From an uncultured Collinsella sp. (lineage in GTDB: Bacteria; Actinomycetota; Coriobacteriia; Coriobacteriales; Coriobacteriaceae), in contig CABRHH010000002.1 of assembly GCA_902470695.1 (NCBI GenBank), forward strand, positions 117,745 to 181,744: DNA of 64,000 nucleotides, written 5' to 3'. Every line of letters begins with the position of its first letter. The stretch's first letter is position 1. Of this stretch, positions 1 through 7,451 are shown in pieces. A program made the translations under genes and the position numbers. The notes under the pieces are model-generated. The model did no database searches and was not told the origin of the DNA. It was given only the letters and a program-made list of their open reading frames with translations.

Positions 1-470
1 TGACGGCCGAGCTCGTAGAGGAACTCGTAGGCGAGCGCGTTGAGCTTGAGCTCGTCGGCGGGGGTGCTGGCGGTGTGGCGGAGGCTTTCGGCGACGATGC
101 CGAGGAGCGGCAGCGGGTCGGTGAGGGTGAAGACGTCGCTGGCGCCGATGCCCATGTCGTCGAGGTGCGATTCGATGTCCGCTCCGGCGATGCCCATCCA
201 GAAGTAGGTCCAGGGCTCGTTCGAGGAGGAGCGGTAGACCGACGGGGTATCGGGCCGGATGACAAATCCCTCGCCCGCGCTGATAGTGTAGGTGGTGCCG
301 TTCGCCTGCAGCTGCCCGGTGCCGGCGAGCACGATATGGACCACCAGGGCGCTGCGCATGGCGGGACCGAAGCTGTGGCTGGGCATGGTTTGGGAGATGC
401 CGCTGAAGGCGTAGGTGAGTGCGGGGCAGGTGCGGTCGCTGCGGGCGATGTAGACCAGGGAGTGTTCCAC
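1..470 (-). CDS. AraC-family transcriptional regulator, N-terminal part (cut by window edge)
   Basis: Read on the minus strand, the first 156 codons give an effector-binding cupin half of the AraC/MsmR type: a beta-rich stretch with HIVLAGTGQLQANG, then EGFVIRPDTPSVYRSS and WTYFWMGIAG, which are characteristic of sugar-responsive AraC regulators. The GTG start at 470 is fixed by an in-frame TGA 15 bases upstream and by GAGGAA three bases before it. The DNA-binding C-terminal half lies beyond base 1. Its target is not shown. It points away from the fucose locus, so a link to that locus would be guesswork. Confidence 0.8.
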   Translation of the reverse strand, partial: MEHSLVYIARSDRTCPALTYAFSGISQTMPSHSFGPAMRSALVVHIVLAGTGQLQANGTTYTISAGEGFVIRPDTPSVYRSSSNEPWTYFWMGIAGADIESHLDDMGIGASDVFTLTDPLPLLGIVAESLRHTASTPADELKLNALAYEFLYELGR

Positions 471-551
471 GGGTTCCTCGATTCAGGCAGGCGCTCCAAG
501 CGCGGCGGCTCTTGCCATATAGGATACGCGTTTGCCAGCTTGCAGTTTGTG

Positions 552-579
552 CAGTTTGGGGACGGGGTCGTTTCGTTCA
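552..579. repeat. 28-bp GC-rich intergenic repeat, left copy
   Basis: The unit cagtttggggacggggtcg followed by tttcgttca occurs once here and three times in tandem at 13206-13286, at the other end of the fucose locus. The preceding gcttgcagttt (538-548) is also shared with 13201-13211. It looks like a dispersed non-coding repeat; its function is unknown. Confidence 0.7.
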
Positions 580-585
580 CGGGGC

Positions 586-660
586 GAGGTGACGGTTCTG
601 TTCGTCTGCAACTATTACATAGCGCTCGGGACTTTGAAGGCTGTTAATGAGCGGGGGATA
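586..660 (+). pseudogene. Remnant of a lacI-type regulator gene
   Basis: These 75 bases align without gaps to 12902-12976 inside the intact lacI of this locus, with 9 differences by eye (88% identity). The encoded stretch is VCNYYIALGTLKAVNERG against ACNYYMALGALKAVNERG. Neither flank continues the match, and there is no start or DNA-binding domain, so it is a gene scar. It directly follows the intergenic repeat at 552-579. The 412 bases between the AraC gene and the kinase otherwise hold only this remnant, the repeat and the promoter/operator. Confidence 0.75.
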
Positions 661-768
661 CCCCTCGCGTGTTGTAAGGATGCGGATAAGGGCTGCCGCT
701 CACCGCTGAAAACCTGCCGTTTGCCGCAAAGAATCTCATCGATAGGTTTCTGCGCTCGTCTTCTGCTG

Positions 769-804
769 TATAACTGTAACCGGTTCAAGTTGAACCGGTT
801 ACAG
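769..804 (+). promoter_or_regulatory. Fucose operon promoter with double LacI-type operator
   Basis: A 31-bp perfect inverted repeat at 774-804 reads CTGTAACCGGTTCAA, one central G, then its exact complement. Each half contains AACCGGTT, the core of LacI-family operators, so it can be seen as two abutting operators. A -10-like TATAAC (769-774) runs straight into it, so a bound repressor would cover the transcription start. A related 14-bp site at 12118-12131 precedes lacI. Operator identity is inferred from symmetry and placement. Confidence 0.75.
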
Positions 805-882
805 TTTGCAATTTTGGTCCTTTCGGCCCGCTTCGCACTCCGTTCCGGTTCACGTTGCGGCTTGGGAAGGGAGGCGCGGACG

Positions 883-2415
883 ATGGAGACCGCTGAGTTG
901 GGAAAGCGGAAAGGCGGCTCAAATGAAGGCGCCGTACATGTTGCGGCGATCGACTTGGGAGCATCGAGCGGCAGAGTGATTGTCGGAAGCTACGATGCGG
1001 CGACCGGGCTTCAGCTGGAAGAAGTGTATCGTTTCGAAAGCGGCCCCATGCCCCACGCCGAGCCTATGCAGTGGAATTTCAATCACCTGCTGAGCGAAGT
1101 ACAGCAGGGTATTGCGCATGCCCAGGATCGTTATGAGCTGACGAGTGTTGGTATTGACACATGGGGCGTGGACTATGGTCTGCTTGATTCCCAAGGCAGG
1201 CTGCTGGCGAATCCAACGCACTATCGGAACGATCGCACGAGAGGCTATGCCAAGCGCTCCAAACACGCTGGGTTGCTCGTGGGTGCATACGCGGAGACGG
1301 GAATCCAAGCGCTCGACATCAACACGCTGTTCCAGCTGATGGCTCAGCGAACATTCGATGGCGAGTTGCTCGATCAGGCCCAGCGTTTGCTGCTCATGCC
1401 CGACCTCTTGATCTGGGGTCTCACGGGGGTCCAGGGGTGCGAGGTGAGCATGGCGTCGACCACGCAGCTGCTCGGCGCATCGGGCAAGAGCTGGTCGAAG
1501 CTTTTGCTTGAGCGTTTTGGAATCAAGGAAGAGCTTCTGCCCGCAATCGGACATCAGGCGGAAGTGGTGGGGCACATCAAGGCAGGGTTGCCAGCATATG
1601 GGTTGCCGGTCGTACGCGTATGCGGCCATGATACGGCGAGCGCGGTTGCCGCTTTGACTCCTGCCTCCAACGAGGCGTTCGTTTCATGCGGCACATGGTC
1701 GCTGGCCGGTAAAGTGGTCGATGAGCCTATGCTGACGGCGGAAGCGGAGCGGCTGGGTTTCAGTAACGAGCGCGGTGCAGAAGGCCGCGTATTGCTGTTG
1801 AAGAACTGTACAGGCCTTTGGATTGCTCAGCAGGTGCGCCGTGAGCTCGAAGAACGTGCATGCAGGCGGTTTACGTGGGAGGAAATCGCTCAGGCCGCTG
1901 CGACAGCTCAGCCATATCGCTATTTGGTTGACACCGAGGATTCACGTCTTGCCAGGTCCGGGGGTCTGTTGGACACAATCTTTGCCATGACTGGGATAGA
2001 CGGGGCACTCGAAGCGGATCGCACGGTGTCGCCTGAGCTGCTGGGTGTGCTGTTCCGATGCGTATATGACAGCCTTGCGCTGGGGTATCGAGGCGTCTTG
2101 TCAGATATTGAATGCGTGACGTATGAGCCCGTCCACACGATCAGGTTGATTGGCGGCGGGGCGCGCAATGCGGTGCTGTGTCAGGCTGTGGCTGACGCTA
2201 CGGGAAGGTCTGTGGTTGCAGGCCCCTATGAGGCAACTGCGATAGGAAACATCTTGGTTCAGCTGGTTGCATGCGGTGTGTTTGAAACGCTCGACCGGGC
2301 GCGGCACGCGACGGTGAATGCCTGCGGTGGCGTGCGGTATGAGCCGAGCGTCGAGCCAGCCGTTGAGGTGCTCGATCGCTTTTTGATGATGGTGAAGGAG
2401 GATTGCCATGCTTAA
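883..2415 (+). CDS. fucK: FGGY-family carbohydrate kinase, rhamnulokinase-like, probable L-fuculokinase
   Basis: A 510-residue sugar kinase that should phosphorylate L-fuculose (or L-rhamnulose) with ATP. The FGGY N-terminal phosphate-binding motif is AAIDLGASSGRVIVG (residues about 22-36), followed by VGIDTWGVDYGLLD. The C-terminal ATPase lobe has GHDTASAVAA and RLIGGGARNAVLCQ. By sequence it is nearer to RhaB than to E. coli FucK, but neighbouring fucU, fucI and fucA argue for L-fuculose as substrate. ATG 883 is chosen because GGGAAGGGAGG precedes it by about 8 bases; the open frame upstream runs through the operator. First gene of the operon; its end overlaps fucU by 8 bases. Confidence 0.85.
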   Translation: METAELGKRKGGSNEGAVHVAAIDLGASSGRVIVGSYDAATGLQLEEVYRFESGPMPHAEPMQWNFNHLLSEVQQGIAHAQDRYELTSVGIDTWGVDYGLLDSQGRLLANPTHYRNDRTRGYAKRSKHAGLLVGAYAETGIQALDINTLFQLMAQRTFDGELLDQAQRLLLMPDLLIWGLTGVQGCEVSMASTTQLLGASGKSWSKLLLERFGIKEELLPAIGHQAEVVGHIKAGLPAYGLPVVRVCGHDTASAVAALTPASNEAFVSCGTWSLAGKVVDEPMLTAEAERLGFSNERGAEGRVLLLKNCTGLWIAQQVRRELEERACRRFTWEEIAQAAATAQPYRYLVDTEDSRLARSGGLLDTIFAMTGIDGALEADRTVSPELLGVLFRCVYDSLALGYRGVLSDIECVTYEPVHTIRLIGGGARNAVLCQAVADATGRSVVAGPYEATAIGNILVQLVACGVFETLDRARHATVNACGGVRYEPSVEPAVEVLDRFLMMVKEDCHA

Positions 2416-2830
2416 GGGGGTGCCTCGCATCCTGTCGCCGGAGCTGTTGAAGGTTCTGGCCGAGATGGGGCATGGGGATGAGATCGTGCTGGCGGACGCG
2501 AATTTTCCAGCTGCTTCGAATGCGCGTCGGCTTGTCCGCATGGATGGGGTCGACATGCCCGAGCTGCTTGAAGCGGTGCTGCAGCTCATGCCACTCGATT
2601 CGTATGCGGCCGAGCCGGTGGCGTTCATGAAGGTGGAGGTGGGAGACCTGCCTCCGGTCATCTGGGAGACGTATCGCGCCATCATTGAGGGCTGTGGATA
2701 CGATGCGCGCATCCGATATGAAGAACGCTGCGATTTTTACCTACAAAGTAGAAATGCTTATGCGGTTGTTGCAACGGGAGAACAGTCGCCATACGGAAAC
2801 ATTGTTCTGAAAAAGGGCGTCGTGTTCTAA
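2408..2830 (+). CDS. fucU: L-fucose mutarotase
   Basis: A 140-residue RbsD/FucU-fold protein that interconverts the alpha and beta anomers of L-fucose to feed the isomerase. The family signature GHGDEIVLADANFPA lies at residues about 21-35, and YAAEPVAFMKVE and the C-terminal YGNIVLKKGVV are also typical. Length matches the family (about 140). Its ATG lies inside the end of the kinase gene, after GAAGGAGG, so translation is probably coupled. Cytoplasmic. The presence of a fucose-specific mutarotase is the best evidence that this operon handles fucose rather than rhamnose. Confidence 0.93.
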   Translation: MLKGVPRILSPELLKVLAEMGHGDEIVLADANFPAASNARRLVRMDGVDMPELLEAVLQLMPLDSYAAEPVAFMKVEVGDLPPVIWETYRAIIEGCGYDARIRYEERCDFYLQSRNAYAVVATGEQSPYGNIVLKKGVVF

Positions 2831-2850
2831 AGAGAAAGGGGAGTCAGGCT

Positions 2851-4635
2851 GTGATGTATCCAACGATCGGTATTCGGCCAACGATAGATGGTCGGCAGGG
2901 AGGGGTGCGGGAATCCCTCGAAGAGCAGACGATGGCCATGGCCCATGCCGCTCAGGAATTGATTGAGGCGAACCTGCGCTATGCAGACGGAACGCCAGCC
3001 CAGTGCGTGGTCTCATCGACAACCATCGGATGTCGGGCGGACGCCGAGCAGGCGCGGCAGGAATTCATGGGCCGGAATGTTGTCGCAACGCTTACGGTGA
3101 CCCCGTGCTGGTGCTACGGTACTGAGACAATCGACCTGGACCCGTGGACCGTCAAGGCGATTTGGGGCTTCAACGGAACCGAGCGTCCGGGGGCGGTGTA
3201 TCTTGCGGCGGCCGCGGCTGCAGCCACCCAGTACGGCTTGCCTACATTTAAGATTTACGGTCATGATGTGCAGGAAGCCGACGATGTGTCGATCCCCTGC
3301 GACGTGCGCTCCAAGCTGCTTTCGTTTGCCCGATGTGCCCTTGCAGTCGGCCAGATGCGCGGTAAGACGTATGTGAACATCGGATCATGCGCCATGGGCA
3401 TTGCCGGCTCCCAGGTCAGCACAGAGCTTTTTACCAAGTATCTTGGCATGGGCGTCGAGTATGTCGATATGACCGAAATTCTGCGGCGCATGACGTTGGA
3501 CATTTACGATGCAGACGAGGTGGAGTGTGCGCGTGCGTGGATTGAGGCCTATTGCCACGAGGGTGTAGATATCAACGAAGGCAAGGACCTGCCTTCCGTT
3601 ATCACGCGTTCGAAGGTTGTGCCCGCAGATAAAGACTGGGACTTCATCGCCAAGCAGGCCGTCATCGTTCGAGATATCCTGTTCGGCAATCCAAAGCTCG
3701 CCGATCTTGGCTGGCGTGAAGAGGCGCGCGGGCGCAATGCGATCGCGGGAGGTTTCCAGGGTCAGCGGCAGTGGACCGACTGGCTTCCGAACGGCGATTT
3801 CGTCGAAGCCGTGATGGCGTCGACCTTTGACTGGAACGGACCACGTCAGCCAACCGCGTTCGCCACGGAAAACGATACGCTCAACGGTGCCGCGATGCTG
3901 CTGGGCACCCTGATCACCAATACCGCTCCGATTTTTTCTGATGTGCGTACATACTGGAGTCCTGAGGCGGTACAGCGCGTGACGGGGCATGAGCTTGAGG
4001 GGCATGCAGCGCATGGCGTGCTGCATCTGATCAACTCCGGAGCCACGGCGCTCGATGCAACATGCGCCGCGCGAGACGCTGAGGGAAACCCGGTCATGAA
4101 GTGCTTCTGGGATATGGGGCCCGAAGACGTGGAGGCGTGTTTGCGCGCCACGGATTGGTGTCGTGCCAATTACGAGTATTTCAGAGGCGGCGGGTTTTCA
4201 TCCCACTTCAAGACGTCGGCTGAGGTGCCGATGACCATGATTCGCGTGAACATGGTGGATGGCATGGGGCCTACGCTGCAGGTTGCTGAGGGATACACCT
4301 GCGTGCTTCCCGATGAGGTTCATCGCGTCCTGGACGAGCGTACGGACAAGACGTGGCCGACGACTTGGTTTGCCCCGCGTTTGGGAGCGCCCGGTTTTGA
4401 GACCGTGTACGACGTGATGAACAGCTGGGGCGCCAACCATGGTGCATCGGTGTACGGGCATGTGGGCGCCGACCTGCTCACGCTGGCGAGCATGCTGCGC
4501 ATCCCGGTGACCCTTCACAACATTGCGGCGGATGCGATATTCCGTCCGAGTTCGTTTGACGGTTTTGGGACCAAGGACCTGGAGGGTGCGGACGTTCGCG
4601 CGTGCCTGACCTACGGTCCGCTGTACCGCGGATAG
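2851..4635 (+). CDS. fucI: L-fucose isomerase
   Basis: About 594 residues, the normal FucI length. It converts L-fucose to L-fuculose in a Mn2+-dependent ketol isomerisation in the cytoplasm. Recognisable blocks include PTIGIRPTIDGRQGGVRESLE at the N-terminus, TPCWCYGTETID, PERPGAVYLAA-like segments, EWREEARGRNAIAGGF-like text and a C-terminal SWGANHGASVYGHVGADL. GTG 2851 and ATG 2854 are both possible starts; AAGGGGAG lies 8-11 bases upstream. It follows fucU by 20 bases and precedes fucA by 9, so it is co-transcribed. Confidence 0.95.
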   Translation: MMYPTIGIRPTIDGRQGGVRESLEEQTMAMAHAAQELIEANLRYADGTPAQCVVSSTTIGCRADAEQARQEFMGRNVVATLTVTPCWCYGTETIDLDPWTVKAIWGFNGTERPGAVYLAAAAAAATQYGLPTFKIYGHDVQEADDVSIPCDVRSKLLSFARCALAVGQMRGKTYVNIGSCAMGIAGSQVSTELFTKYLGMGVEYVDMTEILRRMTLDIYDADEVECARAWIEAYCHEGVDINEGKDLPSVITRSKVVPADKDWDFIAKQAVIVRDILFGNPKLADLGWREEARGRNAIAGGFQGQRQWTDWLPNGDFVEAVMASTFDWNGPRQPTAFATENDTLNGAAMLLGTLITNTAPIFSDVRTYWSPEAVQRVTGHELEGHAAHGVLHLINSGATALDATCAARDAEGNPVMKCFWDMGPEDVEACLRATDWCRANYEYFRGGGFSSHFKTSAEVPMTMIRVNMVDGMGPTLQVAEGYTCVLPDEVHRVLDERTDKTWPTTWFAPRLGAPGFETVYDVMNSWGANHGASVYGHVGADLLTLASMLRIPVTLHNIAADAIFRPSSFDGFGTKDLEGADVRACLTYGPLYRG

Positions 4636-4644
4636 GGAGGAGAT

Positions 4645-5298
4645 ATGTTTAGTGATGATTTTCGCGCGCAGCTCGTGGCCTTTGGCAAGCGCTTGGTCGA
4701 GGCGGGGCTGACGAAGGGAACGGGCGGCAACCTGAGTGTCTTCGACCGTGATCGTCAGCTTATGGCGATCACACCGTCGGGAATCGATTTCTTTGAGATT
4801 CGCGAAGAGGATATCGTGGTCGTCGATGCGTCGGGAAGCGTTGTCGAGGGGTTGCGCACGCCGTCGAGCGAATGGCAGATGCATCTTGAGACCTATCTGG
4901 CTCGCCATGATATCGATGCGGCCATACATGCCCATACAACCTACGCTACAGCGCTAGCTGTCAACAGGACTCCGCTTCGTGCAACGCATTACATGGTTGC
5001 CGTTGCCGGCCCCGACGTGCGAGTGGCGGAGTATGCGACGTATGGGACACCTGAACTTGCGCATAACGCGGTGGAGGCCATGCGTGGACGCCGCGCGGTG
5101 CTACTTGCCAACCACGGCATCCTTGCAGGGGCGGAGGACCTGCTGAATGCATTCAACGTTATCGAGGAGGTGGAGTATTGCGCCAAGGTCTATTGCATCG
5201 CGAAGGGCGTCGGCGAGCCGGTCGTTCTGTCTGATGACGAGATGGCGCTCATGCATGAGAAGTTCAAGACGTACGGGCAACGGACAACAAGGAGGTAG
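4645..5298 (+). CDS. fucA: L-fuculose-1-phosphate aldolase (class II aldolase/adducin family)
   Basis: A 217-residue zinc aldolase that splits L-fuculose-1-phosphate into dihydroxyacetone phosphate and L-lactaldehyde. The family motifs are GLTKGTGGNLSVFDRD, the phosphate-site ITPSGIDFFE, SSEWQMH, the zinc ligands in AIHAHTTYATALAV, and LANHGILAGAEDL. It starts at ATG 4645 after GGGAGGAGAT. A paralogous aldolase-fold enzyme in this window, the ula 4-epimerase at 24588, shares the same fold but has the epimerase-type C-terminus. The PTS IIB start is 8 bases downstream of its stop. Confidence 0.93.
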   Translation: MFSDDFRAQLVAFGKRLVEAGLTKGTGGNLSVFDRDRQLMAITPSGIDFFEIREEDIVVVDASGSVVEGLRTPSSEWQMHLETYLARHDIDAAIHAHTTYATALAVNRTPLRATHYMVAVAGPDVRVAEYATYGTPELAHNAVEAMRGRRAVLLANHGILAGAEDLLNAFNVIEEVEYCAKVYCIAKGVGEPVVLSDDEMALMHEKFKTYGQRTTRR

Positions 5299-5305
5299 GG
5301 ACAAC

Positions 5306-5782
5306 ATGGCAATCGTATTTGCACGCATCGATGACCGTTTACTGCATGGCCAGGTGGTTACCACATGGTTGAAACGGCATGAAATCGAACAGGCCATCAT
5401 CGTAAGCGACGAGGTGAGCCGGGATGCCACGCGGCAGGCCATCCTCAAGATGGCGGCACCACAGGGGCTGAAGGTCGTGTGCTTCTCTCCGCGCAAACTG
5501 GTTGAGGTGCTGCAGAAGACCGAGGTGAAGCGGCGTACGATGCTGCTCTTCACCAATCCCCGCGAGGTGTGGGAGTGCGTAGACAACGGTATTGATATCG
5601 GGTTTTTGAATGTTGGCAACATGAGCAAAACCGACACGAACGAAAAGGTGACGGCGGGTGTGGCGCTCACCGAAGAGGATCGCGCCTACTTCGGCAAGCT
5701 GCTCGATTGCGGTATCGATATCGAGGTTCAGATGGTGCCAACGGATAAGGTCACGGATATGAAAGCTGTGTTGGGGAGGTAA
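5306..5782 (+). CDS. PTS mannose/fructose/sorbose-family IIB component
   Basis: A 158-residue IIB protein of the mannose family. The N-terminal FARIDDRLLHGQV places the phosphorylated histidine at residue 14, and the NVGNMSKTDTN and VPTDK segments are typical. It would pass phosphate from a IIA protein to the imported sugar. ATG 5306 follows GGAGGTAGGGACAAC. It is the first of three PTS genes here (IIB, IIC, IID). No IIA gene lies in this operon, because only 7 bases separate it from fucA and 4 from IIC. By analogy with pneumococcus the cargo may be a fucosylated disaccharide. Confidence 0.9.
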   Translation: MAIVFARIDDRLLHGQVVTTWLKRHEIEQAIIVSDEVSRDATRQAILKMAAPQGLKVVCFSPRKLVEVLQKTEVKRRTMLLFTNPREVWECVDNGIDIGFLNVGNMSKTDTNEKVTAGVALTEEDRAYFGKLLDCGIDIEVQMVPTDKVTDMKAVLGR

Positions 5783-5786
5783 TACA

Positions 5787-6584
5787 ATGCTGCTGCAGGC
5801 ATGTTTGGTGGCGCTGGTAGGTATCGTTGCGACGATTGACTACAACGGCCCCTTGTTTATGATTCATCGCCCATTGGTCACGGGAACGCTGGTGGGACTG
5901 GTTCTCGGTGACGTCGTTCAAGGTGTGATGATTGGCGCATCGCTTGAGCTCATGTGGCTGGGCGTGACGGGAATTGGCGGATATACGCCGCCCGATACCA
6001 TCTCCGGTGCCATCATCGGTACCGCCCTGGGCATCCTGTCAGGGCAAGGGACAACGGCGAGCATCGCTATCGCTGTTCCGGTCGCTGTGGTTACGCAGCA
6101 GCTTGATGTGTTGGCCAAGACGGCGGACATCTTCTTCGTCAAGAAGGCCGACGCGGCGGCAGAGCGCGGTGATATCAGCAAGATCGGTCTCTATCAGTTC
6201 TCCTGTCTGGGGATCATCGTCCTGTTCAAGGTCGTTCCCATCTTCCTAGCGGTGCTTGTTGGCGGCGAGTATGTGCAGCAGCTCTTCAACATGATTCCTG
6301 AGGTGGTCATGAAAGGCTTGAACGTCGCGGGTGGTCTGCTGCCGGCGATTGGTTTCGGCATGCTGCTCAACATGATGCTCAAGAAGGACAACTGGGTGTT
6401 TCTGCTGGTTGGGTTTATCTGTGCTGCGTTCGGAGGGCTCTCAACCATCGCCATCACTTTTGTCGGTGTTGCTGTTGCCTATTTGGTTATCTGGATGCGC
6501 CCTGGTGCAAGCGCCGCCTCCGCGGCTTCCGAGATGGCCGCTGTGACTGAGGACTCCAATGGGGAAGAGGTGTATGACCTGTGA
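5787..6584 (+). CDS. PTS mannose-family IIC membrane component
   Basis: A 265-residue polytopic permease subunit (EII-Sor/IIC type). The N-terminus ACLVALVGIVATIDYNGPLF and the block VLGDVVQGVMIGASLELMWLG with IGGYTPPDTISGAIIG are family hallmarks. Several hydrophobic segments are evident, including the last near residues 210-240, followed by a polar tail. With IID it forms the membrane channel. Its stop codon TGA overlaps the GTG start of IID, a sign of translational coupling. The exact substrate cannot be told from sequence. Confidence 0.9.
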   Translation: MLLQACLVALVGIVATIDYNGPLFMIHRPLVTGTLVGLVLGDVVQGVMIGASLELMWLGVTGIGGYTPPDTISGAIIGTALGILSGQGTTASIAIAVPVAVVTQQLDVLAKTADIFFVKKADAAAERGDISKIGLYQFSCLGIIVLFKVVPIFLAVLVGGEYVQQLFNMIPEVVMKGLNVAGGLLPAIGFGMLLNMMLKKDNWVFLLVGFICAAFGGLSTIAITFVGVAVAYLVIWMRPGASAASAASEMAAVTEDSNGEEVYDL

Positions 6585-7402
6585 GTGAGAGCAAGAACGC
6601 CATCACCAAGGGCGATGTGAACAAGATGTTCGGTCGGGCGCTCATGTACGGAGCGTCGTGGAACTACGAGCGCATGCAGAACCTCGGCTTTCTCTACATG
6701 ATGGTCCCCGCGTTGCGCCGCGTATACGGAAAGGGCAAGAACCCTGAGATGGGTCAAGCTATGAAGCGCCATCTCGAGTTCTTCAACACGCATCAAACGG
6801 CGGCTCCGTTCATCGGCGGCGTTGCTGCCGCGATGGAGGAAGAGGAGGGAAATGCCGCGGGTAGCGCCATTTCCGGTATCAAGGTGGGTCTCATGGGGCC
6901 GCTTGCGGGCGTGGGGGACAGCTTGATCTGGCTGACGCTCGTGCCCATCTGCTTCAGCATCGGCGCGTCTTACTCCCAAGAGGGGAGCTTGATGGGCGTG
7001 CTACTCGCTTTGCTGCTCATCAACGTGATCAACGTGCCGCTCAAGTATTTTGGGCTGAAGTTCGGCTATACCAGCGGATCGAAGTTCATCCAGGAAAGCG
7101 CGGCGCGCGGAACGCTCGATAAGATTACGAGCATGGCTACGGCGCTCGGCTTGGTTTTGGTTGGCGGGCTGATTCCCACGATGGTGTCTGTTGTGTTTGG
7201 GTTGTCTTTCACGCAAGGTGATTTGACGGTGAGCCTGCAGGATATTTTGACCAGCCTGCTGCCCGGTGTTGTCCCCATGCTGCTGACGCTTGCGATGTGC
7301 AAGCTGGTGCGGAAGGGCACCAGCCCGGTCGTGCTCATCGTGTGCGTTTTGGTGATCGCGATCGCGCTCACGATGTGTGGCGTGCTGACGACCGCAGCGT
7401 AA
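6581..7402 (+). CDS. PTS mannose-family IID membrane component
   Basis: A 273-residue IID protein. The signatures are ASWNYERMQNLGFLYMMVPALRR near the N-terminus, LEFFNTHQTAAPFIGGVAAAMEEE, and GLMGPLAGVGDSLIWLTLVPIC, all typical of this family; hydrophobic segments follow in the C-terminal half. The GTG start overlaps the IIC stop (GTGA). It is the last transport gene of the fucose operon. A strong hairpin (7418-7446) lies between it and the GH95 gene. Confidence 0.9.
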   Translation: MSESKNAITKGDVNKMFGRALMYGASWNYERMQNLGFLYMMVPALRRVYGKGKNPEMGQAMKRHLEFFNTHQTAAPFIGGVAAAMEEEEGNAAGSAISGIKVGLMGPLAGVGDSLIWLTLVPICFSIGASYSQEGSLMGVLLALLLINVINVPLKYFGLKFGYTSGSKFIQESAARGTLDKITSMATALGLVLVGGLIPTMVSVVFGLSFTQGDLTVSLQDILTSLLPGVVPMLLTLAMCKLVRKGTSPVVLIVCVLVIAIALTMCGVLTTAA

Positions 7403-7417
7403 CAGGGGCGTGTGCGT

Positions 7418-7446
7418 GAGGGGGCGTGGCGATGCTACGCCCCCTC
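7418..7446 (+). other. Intra-operon RNA hairpin between the PTS IID gene and GH95
   Basis: Two 13-base arms, 7418-7430 and 7434-7446, pair with a single G-U wobble around a 3-base loop: GAGGGGGCGTGGC and GCTACGCCCCCTC. No run of T follows, so it is not a typical terminator. It sits exactly at the transport/hydrolase boundary and could stabilise the upstream message or lower expression of the two hydrolases. It also argues that GH95 translation starts downstream of it. Confidence 0.75.
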
Positions 7447-7451
7447 ATTCG

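Noticed and set aside
532..882. Long N-terminal extension of the kinase frame
   Set aside because: It runs through the repeat, the lacI scar and the operator; ATG 883 has a good ribosome site and the family start falls just after it.
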